This document shows, one piece after another, positions 27,856 through 37,587 of a DNA stretch of 64,000 bases. Position 1 is the first letter of the stretch, and each line of letters opens with the position of its first letter. The stretch comes from Microbacterium sp. zg-Y625. GTDB lineage: Bacteria > Actinomycetota > Actinomycetes > Actinomycetales > Microbacteriaceae. The translations under genes and the position numbers were made by a program. The notes under the pieces are model-generated. The model searched no databases. It had not been told where the DNA came from and saw only the letters and a list, made by a program, of their open reading frames with translations. The DNA lies in assembly GCF_030246925.1 (NCBI RefSeq), contig NZ_CP126740.1, forward strand, positions 1,364,001 through 1,428,000, given 5' to 3'.

Positions 27856-28914
27856 TTATAGGTCATCGATGCGCAGCGCCCCTTCGGCGTGCGGAACGCG
27901 CAGGTGAGCGTACGCCTCGGGGGTCGCGATGCGGCCGCGGGGCGTACGCCCCATGAACCCGATGCGCACGAGATACGGCTCCACCACAGACTCGATCGTC
28001 TCGGCCTCCTCGCCGACTGTCACGGCGAGAGTGCTCAAGCCCACAGGTCCGCCACGGAAGCGTCGGACGAGCGCGTCGAGCACCGCGCGGTCGAGTCGGT
28101 CCAGCCCGATCGGGTCGACGTCGTACAGCTCGAGCGCGGCGTTGACGTCTGCCTGCGTCGCCGCGGGCCCGCCGTCGAAGGCGCTCGCGCGCCCGCCCTG
28201 GCCGTGCACGATGACGTAGTCGCGCACGCGCCGCAGCAGGCGGTTGGCGATGCGGGGCGTGCCGCGGGAGCGTCGGGCGATCTCGGCGCGCGCATGCGCC
28301 GGAAGCCCGACGCCGAGCACGAGGGCCGAACGCTCGACGACGCGCTCCAGTTCGCTCGGCTCGTAGTACTCGAGGTGCGCGGTGAACCCGAATCGGTCCC
28401 GCAGCGGGTTGGGGAGCATGCCCGAGCGCGTCGTCGCCCCGACGAGGGTGAAGGGCGCCAGCTCGAGCGGGATGCTGGTGGCACCCGCGCCCTTGCCCAC
28501 CATGATGTCGATGCGGAAGTCCTCCATCGCGAGGTACAGCATCTCCTCGGCCGACCGGGCCATGCGGTGGATCTCGTCGATGAAGAGCACTTCACCGGGC
28601 GTGAGGCTCGACAGTAGTGCCGCCAGATCTCCGGCGTGCTGGATGGCGGGCCCCGACGACAGGCGCAGCGGCCGGTCGCTCTCGTGGGCGACGATCATCG
28701 CCAGCGTGGTCTTCCCCAGTCCCGGGGGCCCGGAGAGCAGGATGTGGTCGGCCGGGCGCTGCTGGATGCGCGCCGCCTCGAGCAGCAGCTGCAGCTGGCC
28801 GCGCACCTTGTGCTGGCCAACGAACTCGGCCAGGGAGCTGGGTCGGAGTGCCCCCTCGACGGCGAGCTCGATCTCGTCCTGCGGCTCGGCGGGATTGCGG
28901 GTGTCGTCATCCAC
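27856..28914 (-). CDS. ruvB: Holliday-junction branch migration ATPase RuvB
   Basis: Hexameric motor that drives branch migration with RuvA. The 352-residue protein has [15 protein letters not shown] near 24-38, Walker [12 protein letters not shown] near 64-74, Walker [11 protein letters not shown] near 113-122, sensor 1 [11 protein letters not shown] near 163-173, the arginine finger region PLRDRFG and the winged-helix C-terminus with [10 protein letters not shown] chose GTG 28914, with AAGGAG eight bases upstream. It overlaps the ruvA stop by 8 bp, so the pair is coupled. Confidence 0.96.
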   Translation of the reverse strand: MDDDTRNPAEPQDEIELAVEGALRPSSLAEFVGQHKVRGQLQLLLEAARIQQRPADHILLSGPPGLGKTTLAMIVAHESDRPLRLSSGPAIQHAGDLAALLSSLTPGEVLFIDEIHRMARSAEEMLYLAMEDFRIDIMVGKGAGATSIPLELAPFTLVGATTRSGMLPNPLRDRFGFTAHLEYYEPSELERVVERSALVLGVGLPAHARAEIARRSRGTPRIANRLLRRVRDYVIVHGQGGRASAFDGGPAATQADVNAALELYDVDPIGLDRLDRAVLDALVRRFRGGPVGLSTLAVTVGEEAETIESVVEPYLVRIGFMGRTPRGRIATPEAYAHLRVPHAEGALRIDDL

Positions 28915-29539
28915 CGGCGGGCTCCTTGCGGGAGGGTCCCAGCTGGGCAAGTGTCAGGCGCAGCAATGCCGAGACGTCGCCGCGCTGACGCTCGGATGCC
29001 GCCTCTGCCACAGGGCCCACGGCCTCTGCCGCGATCCGCTCGCTCCAGCCGAGGCCGACGAGAGCGGCCACCACCTGGGCGATGACCTTGTCGTCGGCCT
29101 TTCCCGGGGCGACCGCGCCTGCCGTGGCGCCGAGCCCGAGGGCCTGCAGCTTGCCCGCGAGCTGCACCACGATGAGCTTCGCCGTTTTGGGTCCGATTCC
29201 CGACACGCGACGGAACGGCGCGTCGTCTTCGGCCGAGACCGCCTGCGCGATCTGATCGACGGTCAGCGAGGCGAGTACGCCGAGGGCGGACTTGGGGCCC
29301 ACGCCCGACACGCTGATCAGCTGGAGGAACACGCTGAGCTCGTCGCGCGTGGCGAACCCGAACAGTGCCAGCGCGTCTTCGCGCACGACCAGGTGGGTGT
29401 GCAGCACGATGTCGTCACCGACGTGGAACCCGCGCGAGAGCTGCGGGGTGACCGCGATGGAGAAGCCGACACCGCCGACGTCGACGATGACGGTGTCGGA
29501 ATCGAGGTGCAGCACGCGCCCGCGTGCGGAGGAGATCAT
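28907..29539 (-). CDS. ruvA: Holliday-junction DNA-binding protein RuvA
   Basis: Binds four-way junctions as a tetramer and loads RuvB. The 210-residue chain begins [26 protein letters not shown] (OB fold). It has the helix-hairpin-helix pairs [18 protein letters not shown] near 73-90 and [16 protein letters not shown] near 109-124. The C-terminal domain III ([16 protein letters not shown]) contacts RuvB. The ATG has no ribosome site; a TAGGCT box six bases upstream indicates a leaderless transcript. An HNH gene separates it from ruvC. Confidence 0.96.
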   Translation of the reverse strand: MISSARGRVLHLDSDTVIVDVGGVGFSIAVTPQLSRGFHVGDDIVLHTHLVVREDALALFGFATRDELSVFLQLISVSGVGPKSALGVLASLTVDQIAQAVSAEDDAPFRRVSGIGPKTAKLIVVQLAGKLQALGLGATAGAVAPGKADDKVIAQVVAALVGLGWSERIAAEAVGPVAEAASERQRGDVSALLRLTLAQLGPSRKEPAGG

Positions 29540-29545
29540 GCTCCG

Positions 29546-29551
29546 AGCCTA
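29546..29551 (-). promoter_or_regulatory. -10 box, leaderless promoter of ruvA-ruvB
   Basis: TAGGCT on the minus strand at -12 to -7 from the ruvA ATG. It gives ruvAB a promoter of its own, independent of ruvC. Confidence 0.6.
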
Positions 29552-29643
29552 CGGCCGCCTTCGGACGTTTGTTCTATCGACACGCGCCTGGGCCGGGGCC
29601 GACCCTGTCTTCCCACCTCCCCCCACTGCCTGCGGGAGCACCC

Positions 29644-31017
29644 TCAGAACGGGGGTGGGTCTTCGGCGGCGGCCAGGGCGGTGAATTCGAGGACGCGTCG
29701 TGGGATGTCGAGGTGGATCCGGCCGGTGGGACTGGTCCATTCCAGGATGCCGTCGGCTTTCTGGATCACGGTCCAGGCGCTGGCGTGTTTGAGGGTGTGG
29801 TGGCGGACGCAGAGGTTGGCGAGGTTGCACAACGCGGTGGGTCCGCCTCGGGCGTGGTCGACGGTGTGGTCGTGGTCGCAGTAGTAGACGGGTCTTCGGC
29901 ATCCGGGGAACCGGCAGTGCTCGTCGCGGGCGTCGAGGTGCCTGCGTTGTGCCCGGTTGGGGCGGTAGGTGTCGACGTGCTGGACGGCGCCGGTGGTCGG
30001 GGAGGTGAACACCCGCTCCCAGAGGTCTGCGGTGGCGACAAGGTGGCGGGCGGTGTCGGGGTCGATGGGCCCGTATCCGATGAGTTCGGCCGGTGCGGTG
30101 CCTTCGCCGGTGAGGGTGGCGGCGGGGATGACGATCTGCACGTGCGCGGTGATCGCCTGCCCGGCGGGGATGCTGCTCGAGGAGACGGGTGTGCTGGCGT
30201 GGCCGGTGAGCAGCAGGTCGGTGAGGACGTCGGCGCGGACCTGGTCGGGGGTGCGCGTGTCGGTCGCCCCAGGGTCTGTCGGCTCGGTAGTCGCAGGGTC
30301 GGTGTCCCCCGGTTGGGTCGACGCGTGGCCGCTGCCCGTCGGCTTCTCTGCGGCGGCGCGCCGGGCGGCAATCACCTCGCGGGCGTGCTGGGTGAGCCGA
30401 TCGCGGATCGCGTACGCCAGCACCGCGGGCAGCACCGCGGCAAGCTCCGCCATGCCGTCGTCGAGGTCTCGCACCCACACCCGCCGGCCGGCGGCGGCCT
30501 CGGCGTGACGCTCGGCCAGGGGTACGGGGTGCAGTTTCTGCGCGATCATCGCGATGATCGGTTTCGCCCGCCCCGGTGTCTCCCGTTCGCAGACGACCAG
30601 GGCGGCCTGTTCGAATCGGGCTCGCGCGTCGGGGTCGGTGATGCGGGCGCCGGCATCCTGAATGATCCGCACGTGCGCCGTGTCGATCGCCCCGGCCCGT
30701 AACGCCGCGACGGTCGCGGCGAACCCGGTCACCAGCACGGTCGCGTCATGCATCCGGTCCTGGATCACCCGGTCGGATCGGCGCATCACTGTGGCGACGT
30801 CGGCGGCCATCTCCCGCAGCGGCATCTCCCTCTCCCGGCCCGCGCTGGAGGGCACGCGGGCGGTGTGCTCCGCGGCGATCGCATCCGCCCGGGCCAGCAA
30901 CCCGAGCTCTTCGGCCTGCAGCGCCGCGATGCGCGCGCGGGTGCGTTCCAGCTCGGTCAGCACCGCGCCGCGCGACCGCGTATCGCGTCTCGTGGTGGCT
31001 GCCGGGCGGGTGCTCAT
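29644..31017 (-). CDS. DUF222 / HNH endonuclease-domain protein
   Basis: A 457-residue protein of the actinobacterial DUF222-HNH family. The N-terminal 300 residues are a helical, Ala/Arg-rich DUF222 region (ELERTRARIAALQAEELGLLARADAI). The C-terminus has a zinc-type HNH core: CRFPGCRRPVYYCDHDHTVD followed by GGPTALCNLANLCVRHHTLKH, with four cysteines and the H-N-H residues in place. The family is multicopy in many actinobacterial genomes, and some members lie near mobile DNA; the target is unknown. ATG 31017 is preferred over 31023 because a CAGAAT box fits a leaderless start there. The gene interrupts the usual ruvC-ruvA neighbourhood. Confidence 0.88.
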   Translation of the reverse strand: MSTRPAATTRRDTRSRGAVLTELERTRARIAALQAEELGLLARADAIAAEHTARVPSSAGREREMPLREMAADVATVMRRSDRVIQDRMHDATVLVTGFAATVAALRAGAIDTAHVRIIQDAGARITDPDARARFEQAALVVCERETPGRAKPIIAMIAQKLHPVPLAERHAEAAAGRRVWVRDLDDGMAELAAVLPAVLAYAIRDRLTQHAREVIAARRAAAEKPTGSGHASTQPGDTDPATTEPTDPGATDTRTPDQVRADVLTDLLLTGHASTPVSSSSIPAGQAITAHVQIVIPAATLTGEGTAPAELIGYGPIDPDTARHLVATADLWERVFTSPTTGAVQHVDTYRPNRAQRRHLDARDEHCRFPGCRRPVYYCDHDHTVDHARGGPTALCNLANLCVRHHTLKHASAWTVIQKADGILEWTSPTGRIHLDIPRRVLEFTALAAAEDPPPF

Positions 31018-31024
31018 ACCCATT

Positions 31025-31030
31025 ATTCTG
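31025..31030 (-). promoter_or_regulatory. -10-like box, probable leaderless promoter of the HNH gene
   Basis: CAGAAT on the minus strand ends seven bases before the ATG at 31017, and no ribosome site is present. The first base departs from the TANNNT rule, so support is moderate. Confidence 0.4.
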
Positions 31031-31136
31031 ACGAGGGCCACCGACATTGAGAGACACGAAATCGCAGGCCAGGGCCCGATTGTGGATAACTTCTGCCGGC
31101 ATTCGCCTGTGGAGGAAACGACGACCTCCGCAGCCC

Positions 31137-31739
<603 letters not shown>

Positions 31740-31745
31740 TCCCTC

Positions 31746-31751
31746 ACGTTA
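31746..31751 (-). promoter_or_regulatory. -10 box, leaderless promoter of ruvC
   Basis: TAACGT on the minus strand at -12 to -7 from the GTG at 31739. The GAGGGA that touches the start codon is too close to act as a ribosome site. Confidence 0.55.
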
Positions 31752-31812
31752 CGGCGCGAGCGCCGGCACGCGACTCAGGCGCTCCGCGTCGGGGTCGCGT
31801 TCGGCTCCGACG

Positions 31813-32577
31813 TCAGTCCTCGCCGTCGTTCTCCAGCTCGGCCTGCACCTCGGGGGTGAGGTCGAAGTTGCTGAAGACGTTCTGCACGTCGTCGCTGTCC
31901 TCGAGGGCGTCGATGAGCCGGAACACCTTGCGGGCGGTGTCGGCGTCGATCTCGACCTTGAGGTTCGGCACGAACTCGACGTCCGCCGACTCGTAATCGA
32001 TGCCGGCATCCTGCAGCGCGGTGCGGACCTTCACCAGGTCGGATGCCTCGGTGAGCACCTCGAAGCCCTGCGCGTGCGGCTGGATCTCCTCGGCACCGGC
32101 GTCGAGGACGGCCAGCATGACGTCGTCCTCGGTCGTGTTCTCCGACGACACCACGATGACGCCCTTGCGGGTGAAGTTGTAGGCGACGCTGCCGGGATCG
32201 GCGAGGTTGCCGCCGTTGCGCGACAGTGCCGTGCGCACCTCGGCCGCGGCGCGGTTCTTGTTGTCCGTCAGACACTCGATCATGAGGGCGACGCCGTTGG
32301 GCCCGTATCCCTCGTACATGATCGAGGTGTACTCGACGGCCTCTCCCCCGATGCCCGCGCCGCGCTTGATGGCGCGGTCGATGTTGTCGTTGGGGACCGA
32401 CGTCTTCTTCGCCTTCTGGACGGCGTCGTAGAGGGTCGGGTTGCCTGAGAGATCCGCACCGCCGAGCTTGGCAGCGACCTCGATGTTCTTGATGAGCTTG
32501 GCGAACGACTTGGCGCGACGACTGTCGATGACGGCCTTCTTGTGCTTGGTCGTCGCCCACTTGGAGTGGCCGGACAT
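31813..32577 (-). CDS. yebC: YebC/PmpR-family transcriptional regulator / translation factor
   Basis: A 254-residue protein that begins [25 protein letters not shown], the family hallmark, and contains [13 protein letters not shown] and [28 protein letters not shown]. Family members were first described as DNA-binding regulators, and recent work gives some a role in easing translation of proline-rich stretches. The frame is open far upstream, but only this ATG gives the family N-terminus. A TAGACT box seven bases before the ATG indicates a leaderless mRNA. It lies 73 bases upstream of ruvC, the usual neighbour. Confidence 0.96.
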   Translation of the reverse strand: MSGHSKWATTKHKKAVIDSRRAKSFAKLIKNIEVAAKLGGADLSGNPTLYDAVQKAKKTSVPNDNIDRAIKRGAGIGGEAVEYTSIMYEGYGPNGVALMIECLTDNKNRAAAEVRTALSRNGGNLADPGSVAYNFTRKGVIVVSSENTTEDDVMLAVLDAGAEEIQPHAQGFEVLTEASDLVKVRTALQDAGIDYESADVEFVPNLKVEIDADTARKVFRLIDALEDSDDVQNVFSNFDLTPEVQAELENDGED

Positions 32578-32584
32578 GCGCACA

Positions 32585-32590
32585 AGTCTA
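32585..32590 (-). promoter_or_regulatory. -10 box, leaderless promoter of yebC
   Basis: TAGACT on the minus strand ends seven bases before the yebC ATG. No Shine-Dalgarno sequence is present. Confidence 0.55.
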
Positions 32591-32675
32591 AGGGTCGAGG
32601 CCTCTGCCGTATCTCCCCCCTCTTGCGGGAACGGCGGGGTGGCGGCGGCGCCGGGGCGAGAGGACACTGTGCGGC

Positions 32676-34061
32676 ATGGATGAGCGCCAGCGCGCCCTCG
32701 CCGCAGCGCACCGCGCGGCGACCGGATTCTTCGAGGGGCTCGATGAGCGGGCCGTCTGGCCGCGTGCAGGTCTCGACGAGATGCTCGCGGCTTTCGGGGG
32801 CCCGATGCCGGACGAGGGGACGGATGCCGAACAGGTGGTGACCGACCTCGCGACCCGCGCCGATCCGGGACTGGTCGCCATCCCGGGCGGACGCTTCTTC
32901 GGGTTCGTGATCGGCGGCACCCTGCCGGCCGCCCTGGGCGCCGATTGGCTCGTGTCGGCGTGGGATCAGAACTCGGGATCCTCGACGATGACCACCGCCG
33001 TCGTCGCGATGGAGCGCACAGCGGGCGCGTGGGTGTGCGACCTGATGGGGCTGCCCCCGGCGGCATCGGTCGGCTTCGTCACCGGCGCGCAGATGTCCAA
33101 CTACGTGTGCCTCGCCGCCGCGCAGAACTCGGTTCTGCGCGGCGCGGGATGGGACATGGCTCGGCGGGGACTGCGCGGAGCGCCCCCGGTGCGGTTCATC
33201 GTCGGCGCCGATCGCCACGGCGCCGTCGACCGCGCGCTGCGCTTCGCAGGCGTCGGCACAGACGAGATCATCGTCGTGGCCGCCGATGACGAGGGGCGGA
33301 TGCTGCCCGGGGCGCTGGCCGACGCGCTCACGGATGGCGGCGCGGACGCGCCGACGGTGGTGTGCCTGCAGGCGGGAGAGGTGCACTCCGGCGCGTTCGA
33401 CCCGTTCGCCGATCTCATTCCCCTCGCCCGCCGCCACGGTGCCTGGGTGCACGTGGACGGAGCGTTCGGGCTGTGGGCTGCGGCGACGCCGGGACTGCGG
33501 GGCCTCACCGCGGGGGTGGGCGAGGCCGACTCGTGGTCGACGGACGCGCACAAGACACTGAACGTGCCGTACGACTGCGGCATGGCGATCGTGCGCGACC
33601 CGGCCGACTCGACCGCCATGTTCCACGCGGGTGGGGATTACCTCATCCACACCAGCCTTGACCCGTGGGACGTGACCCCGGAGCTCTCCCGCCGCGGCCG
33701 AGGGGTCCCGGCCTTCGCGGCGCTGCGGCAGCTGGGCCGCACGGGCGTCGCCGAACTCGTCGACCGGCTGCACGCCAATGCCCGGCGCCTGGAGGCCGGG
33801 CTGCGGCAGATCTCTGGCATCACGCTGGTGAACGACGTCGTGTACACGCAGGTGATGTTCCGTCTCGACACCGACCAAGCCACCCGTGGACTGGGGGCGG
33901 CGATCCTCGCCGACGGCACGGCAGCCCTCACGGGAGCCCAATGGCGTGGGCGCGCGGTCCTGCGCTGCTCGATGTCCAGCTGGGCGACCACCCCCGACGA
34001 CATCGATCGCACGGTCGCGGCGATCGCGCGGCTCACGGCGGCGGGTGACCCGCCGGCCTGA
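32676..34061 (+). CDS. PLP-dependent decarboxylase family protein (group II-like)
   Basis: A 461-residue fold-type I pyridoxal-phosphate enzyme similar to aromatic-L-amino-acid and glutamate decarboxylases. The cofactor lysine is in [15 protein letters not shown] near 288-302, and the conserved aspartate in [15 protein letters not shown] near 255-269. The N-terminal [21 protein letters not shown] is typical. The substrate cannot be read from the sequence, and similar proteins are sometimes annotated only as aminotransferase class V-like. A GAGAGGA lies 12 bases before the ATG. It is divergent from yebC and followed by a MocR-pdxY pair that could supply its cofactor. Confidence 0.85.
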   Translation: MDERQRALAAAHRAATGFFEGLDERAVWPRAGLDEMLAAFGGPMPDEGTDAEQVVTDLATRADPGLVAIPGGRFFGFVIGGTLPAALGADWLVSAWDQNSGSSTMTTAVVAMERTAGAWVCDLMGLPPAASVGFVTGAQMSNYVCLAAAQNSVLRGAGWDMARRGLRGAPPVRFIVGADRHGAVDRALRFAGVGTDEIIVVAADDEGRMLPGALADALTDGGADAPTVVCLQAGEVHSGAFDPFADLIPLARRHGAWVHVDGAFGLWAAATPGLRGLTAGVGEADSWSTDAHKTLNVPYDCGMAIVRDPADSTAMFHAGGDYLIHTSLDPWDVTPELSRRGRGVPAFAALRQLGRTGVAELVDRLHANARRLEAGLRQISGITLVNDVVYTQVMFRLDTDQATRGLGAAILADGTAALTGAQWRGRAVLRCSMSSWATTPDDIDRTVAAIARLTAAGDPPA

Positions 34062-34126
34062 CGCCGCCCTGGGTTCGACCGAGCGCCGAACTTTGGCCTA
34101 TGTCAGAGATTTGTCTGTCCTAGCTG

Positions 34127-34132
34127 TATATT
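34127..34132 (+). promoter_or_regulatory. -10 box, leaderless promoter of the MocR gene, with possible operator
   Basis: TATATT sits exactly at -12 to -7 from the GTG at 34139, and no ribosome site exists. Just upstream, TGTC occurs at 34101, 34112 and 34116. MocR proteins often bind direct repeats near their own promoter, so this cluster is a candidate operator. Confidence 0.55.
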
Positions 34133-34138
34133 CGCAGC

Positions 34139-35473
34139 GTGAACGAAGCGCAGGTGGGCGACGCGATCACCGGTGCCTCGGCGGCGGAGATCGCAGACAG
34201 CGTGCGCGATCTCATCGACGGGCGCATCCTCGCCCCCGGCGATGCGCTCCCCTCCGTGCGCGCACTCGCCCAGCGGCGAGGGGTCAATCGGAACACCGTC
34301 GTCGCGGCCTACCGCCTGCTGGGCCAGGCCGGCATGGTCACCACTCTGGGACGCGGCGGCACACGTGTGGCTGCCCCGGGCGCGATGCCGGCCGAGGGAT
34401 TCGCCCAGGACAGCGTGCTGCGCGATGTGGGTGACGGCAATCCCGACCCGTCCCTGATCCCGGATCCTTCCCGCGCCCTCGCCGCGATCGCCGGGCGGCC
34501 GGTGCTCTACGGCGAACCCGTCCTCGACCCGGAGCTCGAGCGGTGGGCGCGGGCATGGCTGGCGCCCGATGCGCCCGACCCGGAGACCATGCGCATCACC
34601 GTCACCGGCGGCGCCGTGGATGCCATGGAACGACTGCTCGCGCAGGCCCTCGTCCGCGACGACGCCGTCGCCCTCGAGGACCCGTGCTTCCTCTCCTGCA
34701 TCCGCACGGTGAGGCTGGGCGGATACCGTCCTGTCCCCGTCCCGGTCGACGCCGAGGGTATGACCGTCGACGGGCTGCGGGCGGCGCTGGCGGAGGGTGT
34801 GCGCGCGGTCATCTGCACCCCGCGAGCCCAGAATCCGACCGGCGTCAGCCTCACCGCCCGACGCGCGGCGGAGCTGCGCGCGATACTTGCGGATCATCCT
34901 CACGTCCTCGTCGTCATGGACGACCACTCCGCGCTGCTGACAGAACGCCCGTACCATTCGATCGTTCCGCCGACCCACCGCCGCTGGGCCCTCGTCAGGT
35001 CGGTCTCGAAGTTCCTGGGACCGGATATGTGCCTGGCCGTCGCGGCGTCCGACCCCGACACCGCCGACCGTCTCGCGATGCGCCTGAGCCCCGGCAGCAC
35101 CTGGGTCAGCCACCTGCTGCAGCGCCTGACCGTGGCGCTCGTCACCGATCCCGACGTCATGGCCGGGGTGCACCGCGCCGGACAGCACTACCTCGCGCGC
35201 AACCGCGCGTTCGCCGACCGCTTGGCCGCGCACGGCATTCCCTGTGCGCCCGGCGACGGACTCAGCCTCTGGGTCGACGTCGGCGCCCCCGCGCGCGCCG
35301 TCGCGGAACAGCTCATGCGCCGCGGGTGGCTCGCCCGCCCCGGCGACGAGTTCATCCTCGCCGACCCCGGCGCCGCCCAGCGGCTGCGCCTGACCGTCCA
35401 CACCCTGACCGACGACGAAGCCGAACGTCTCGCCGCCGACACCGCTGCCGCCGTCCGCGCGGCGACCCGATGA
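34139..35473 (+). CDS. MocR/PdxR-type GntR regulator with aminotransferase domain
   Basis: A 444-residue regulator. The first 75 residues are a GntR winged helix (DLIDGRILAPGDALPSVRALAQRRGVNRNTVVAAYRLL). The rest is a fold-type I aminotransferase domain that binds PLP through the lysine in SVSKFLGPDM near 291-300; NPTGVSLTARRA is the aspartate-aminotransferase-like NPTG motif. PdxR-type members sense PLP and control vitamin B6 genes. Direct pairing with pdxY 16 bases downstream supports that role here. The start is GTG and probably leaderless. The regulated gene set beyond pdxY is not visible. Confidence 0.88.
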   Translation: MNEAQVGDAITGASAAEIADSVRDLIDGRILAPGDALPSVRALAQRRGVNRNTVVAAYRLLGQAGMVTTLGRGGTRVAAPGAMPAEGFAQDSVLRDVGDGNPDPSLIPDPSRALAAIAGRPVLYGEPVLDPELERWARAWLAPDAPDPETMRITVTGGAVDAMERLLAQALVRDDAVALEDPCFLSCIRTVRLGGYRPVPVPVDAEGMTVDGLRAALAEGVRAVICTPRAQNPTGVSLTARRAAELRAILADHPHVLVVMDDHSALLTERPYHSIVPPTHRRWALVRSVSKFLGPDMCLAVAASDPDTADRLAMRLSPGSTWVSHLLQRLTVALVTDPDVMAGVHRAGQHYLARNRAFADRLAAHGIPCAPGDGLSLWVDVGAPARAVAEQLMRRGWLARPGDEFILADPGAAQRLRLTVHTLTDDEAERLAADTAAAVRAATR

Positions 35474-35489
35474 AAGAAGGTCACCACTC

Positions 35490-36341
35490 GTGAAGATCCT
35501 GTCCATCCAGTCCGCCGTCGCCTACGGTCACGTCGGCAACTCCGCTGCGGTGTTCCCGCTGCAGCGCATCGGCGTCGAGGTGCTGCCGGTGTACACCGTC
35601 ACGTTCTCGAACCACACCGGCTACGGCGCCTGGCGTGGCCCGCTCATCTCCCCCGACGACGTGCGCGAGGTGATCACCGGCATCGAGGAGCGCGGCGTCT
35701 TCCCCGAGATCGACGTCGTCCTCTCGGGGTACCAGGGCAGCGAGGGTATCGGCGATGTCATCGTCGATGCCGTCGCGCGGGTGAAAGCGGCCAATCCGGA
35801 TGCCGTGTACGCGTGCGACCCCGTGATGGGCAATGCCAAGTCCGGATGCTTCGTCGCCCCGGCGATCCCGGTTCTGCTGCGCGAGAAGGTCGTCCCGGCG
35901 GCAGACATCATCACGCCGAACCAGTTCGAGCTGGGTTTTCTCACCGGCACCGAGCCGGCGACGATCGACGAGACCCTCGAAGCGGCGGATCTCGCCCGGG
36001 CGATGGGGCCGAAGACGGTGCTCGTGACGAGCGTCGAGCGCCCTGACCGTGCCGACGGGACCATCGAGATGCTCGTTGTCGACGACGCCGGCGCGTGGAT
36101 CGTGCAGACCCCGCTGCTGCCGATGAAGGCCAACGGGTCGGGCGACGTGACGGCGGCGCTGTTCACCGCGCACTATCGCCGCACCGGCAGCGCCGCCGAG
36201 GCGCTGGCGAGCACCACGTCGAGCGTCTTCGACCTGCTGCGGACGACCCACGAGTCCGGCCAGCGCGAGCTGGCGCTCGTGGAGTCGCAGGAGTTCTATG
36301 CGCACCCGCGGCTGCAGTTCGCCGTGCAGCAGGTGCGCTGA
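35490..36341 (+). CDS. pdxY: Pyridoxal kinase PdxY
   Basis: Phosphorylates pyridoxal to PLP in the salvage pathway. The 283-residue protein begins KILSIQSAVAYGHVGNSAAVFPLQRIG, the PdxK/PdxY substrate-binding start. It has FSNHTGYGAWRG near 39-50, the conserved YACDPVMGN near 108-116, TPNQFELGFLTG near 143-154 and the anion-hole segment KANGSGDVTAALF near 212-224 with the catalytic aspartate. The GTG start follows a weak GAAGG site, 16 bases after the MocR stop, so the two are one transcript. A terminator follows 13 bases later. Confidence 0.95.
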   Translation: MKILSIQSAVAYGHVGNSAAVFPLQRIGVEVLPVYTVTFSNHTGYGAWRGPLISPDDVREVITGIEERGVFPEIDVVLSGYQGSEGIGDVIVDAVARVKAANPDAVYACDPVMGNAKSGCFVAPAIPVLLREKVVPAADIITPNQFELGFLTGTEPATIDETLEAADLARAMGPKTVLVTSVERPDRADGTIEMLVVDDAGAWIVQTPLLPMKANGSGDVTAALFTAHYRRTGSAAEALASTTSSVFDLLRTTHESGQRELALVESQEFYAHPRLQFAVQQVR

Positions 36342-36353
36342 CACAGACGAAGA

Positions 36354-36388
36354 AACGGAGGGGCCGGCTCAGCCGACCCCTCCGTTTT
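36354..36388. terminator. Bidirectional terminator between pdxY and the lipoprotein gene
   Basis: AACGGAGGGG-C-CGGCT pairs with AGCCG-A-CCCCTCCGTT, a 16-bp stem with one mismatch. It is flanked by A-rich bases on the left and TTTT on the right, so it can end transcripts from both convergent genes. Confidence 0.85.
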
Positions 36389-36404
36389 CAGCAGACGCCG
36401 GTTG

Positions 36405-36995
36405 TCAGTAGACCCCGCCGGTCTCGCTCCAGGCGGACTCCCACTGCGGGGCGTCGGCGGGGCAGATGAACCCCGTGCCGAACACCATGATGCTGAGCGC
36501 CCCCTCGATGGCCTGCGGGTCGCCGCCGGAGACGGCGGAGATGAGGGGCGATGACGTGACGTGGGCGCGGAACACCTCGACGTCCACCGCGTGGCCGTTC
36601 AGGATCGACGTCTCGCAGGCGTCCAGCGCGAGGGCGAGGGTGATGCTCTCGGCGTCGGCGTTCCACGTGCCGCCCTGCGACTCGACGTACGCGCGCTGCT
36701 GGCTGATGAGCTCGGTCTGCTCGGGGGTCTTCGCGACGAGCGCCGTGCCATCCAGCGGCTGCTGCTGGGCCTCGAGGAAGGCGTCGCGCTCGGCGAGCGC
36801 GCCTTCCATGCCGCCGGCGGCCGCGTCCTGCGGTGCCGTGGCCTCCTCTGTGGTGGCCTCAGGGGTGGGGGCGGCGCTCTCCTCTGGCACATCGATGCGC
36901 TGCGCACCGTCGGTCGGGGAGGTGGAACACGCCGTCAGCGAGACGGCGAGGAATGCGGCGGCGACGGCGGTGGTGAACGCGCGGTGGGACGTCAT
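36405..36995 (-). CDS. Secreted lipoprotein of unknown function
   Basis: A 196-residue protein with a lipoprotein signal peptide: a short basic start, a hydrophobic core AVAAAFLAVSLTAC, and the lipobox L-T-A-C with the modified cysteine at residue 23. An acidic, Pro/Thr/Ala-rich linker (to about residue 65) leads to a helical domain of about 130 residues with cysteines in DACETSIL and GFICPAD that might form a disulfide. I do not recognise the domain; it faintly recalls DUF732-type lipoproteins. The ATG at 36995 follows GAGAGGA. Confidence 0.8.
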   Translation of the reverse strand: MTSHRAFTTAVAAAFLAVSLTACSTSPTDGAQRIDVPEESAAPTPEATTEEATAPQDAAAGGMEGALAERDAFLEAQQQPLDGTALVAKTPEQTELISQQRAYVESQGGTWNADAESITLALALDACETSILNGHAVDVEVFRAHVTSSPLISAVSGGDPQAIEGALSIMVFGTGFICPADAPQWESAWSETGGVY

Positions 36996-37026
36996 GAAGG
37001 AGGTTTCCTCTCGAAAGCGTCCCGCC

Positions 37027-37032
37027 AGGCTA
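37027..37032 (-). promoter_or_regulatory. -10 box of the lipoprotein promoter
   Basis: TAGCCT on the minus strand, 31 bases before the ATG, overlapping the last bases of the HIT gene. It predicts a leader of about 24 bases with the GAGAGGA site. Confidence 0.5.
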
Positions 37033-37587
37033 TCGGGGTTGCGCCGCTTGCCTTTCCCACTCTGTGGAGACCGACTCGCGCACCTCGCCCAGCAGCTGCG
37101 GCAGCGCCTTGGTCTTGGCGATGATCGGGAAGAAGTTCGCGTCGGTGGCCCACCGAGGCACGATGTGCTGGTGCAGATGCTCGTCCACACCGGCGCCGGC
37201 GACCGCACCCTGGTTCATGCCGATGTTGAAGCCGTCGCAGCGCGCCACCTCGCGGAGCACCCGCATTCCCGTCTGCGTCAGCTCCGCGATCTCGGCGACC
37301 TCCTCCGTCGTCGCCTGGTCGTACGTCGCGACATGGCGGTACGGGCACACCAGCAGGTGGCCGGAGTTGTACGGGAAGAGGTTGAGCAGCACGTAGGCGG
37401 TGCGCCCGCGGTGCACGATCAGCCCATCGGCATCCGACATCTTCGGGGCGGCGCAGAACGGGCAGTGCGCTCGCATCGCGTCGGCGCCTGCGTGGATGTA
37501 CGCCATGCGGTGCGGCGTCCACAGCCGCTGGAACTCGTCCGGCACCCCGGCGAGGGTCGCCGCGTCGACGAGTTCCCCGTCGCTCAC
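37030..37587 (-). CDS. HIT-family protein, probable Ap4A phosphorylase
   Basis: A 185-residue histidine-triad protein with the catalytic motif [11 protein letters not shown] near 135-145. The N-terminal CPFC (43-46) could bind zinc. The gene order thrS-HIT matches Mycobacterium tuberculosis, where the neighbour Rv2613c is an Ap4A phosphorylase, so diadenosine tetraphosphate is the likely substrate (inference from context and length). The GTG start overlaps the thrS stop as GTGA, so the two are coupled. Since aminoacyl-tRNA synthetases make Ap4A as a by-product, the pairing makes biochemical sense. Confidence 0.86.
   Translation of the reverse strand: MSDGELVDAATLAGVPDEFQRLWTPHRMAYIHAGADAMRAHCPFCAAPKMSDADGLIVHRGRTAYVLLNLFPYNSGHLLVCPYRHVATYDQATTEEVAEIAELTQTGMRVLREVARCDGFNIGMNQGAVAGAGVDEHLHQHIVPRWATDANFFPIIAKTKALPQLLGEVRESVSTEWERQAAQPR

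Noticed and set aside
29644-31017. HNH gene as part of a prophage or integrative element
   Set aside because: No integrase, direct repeats or other phage genes flank it; the genes on both sides are in their usual core order.
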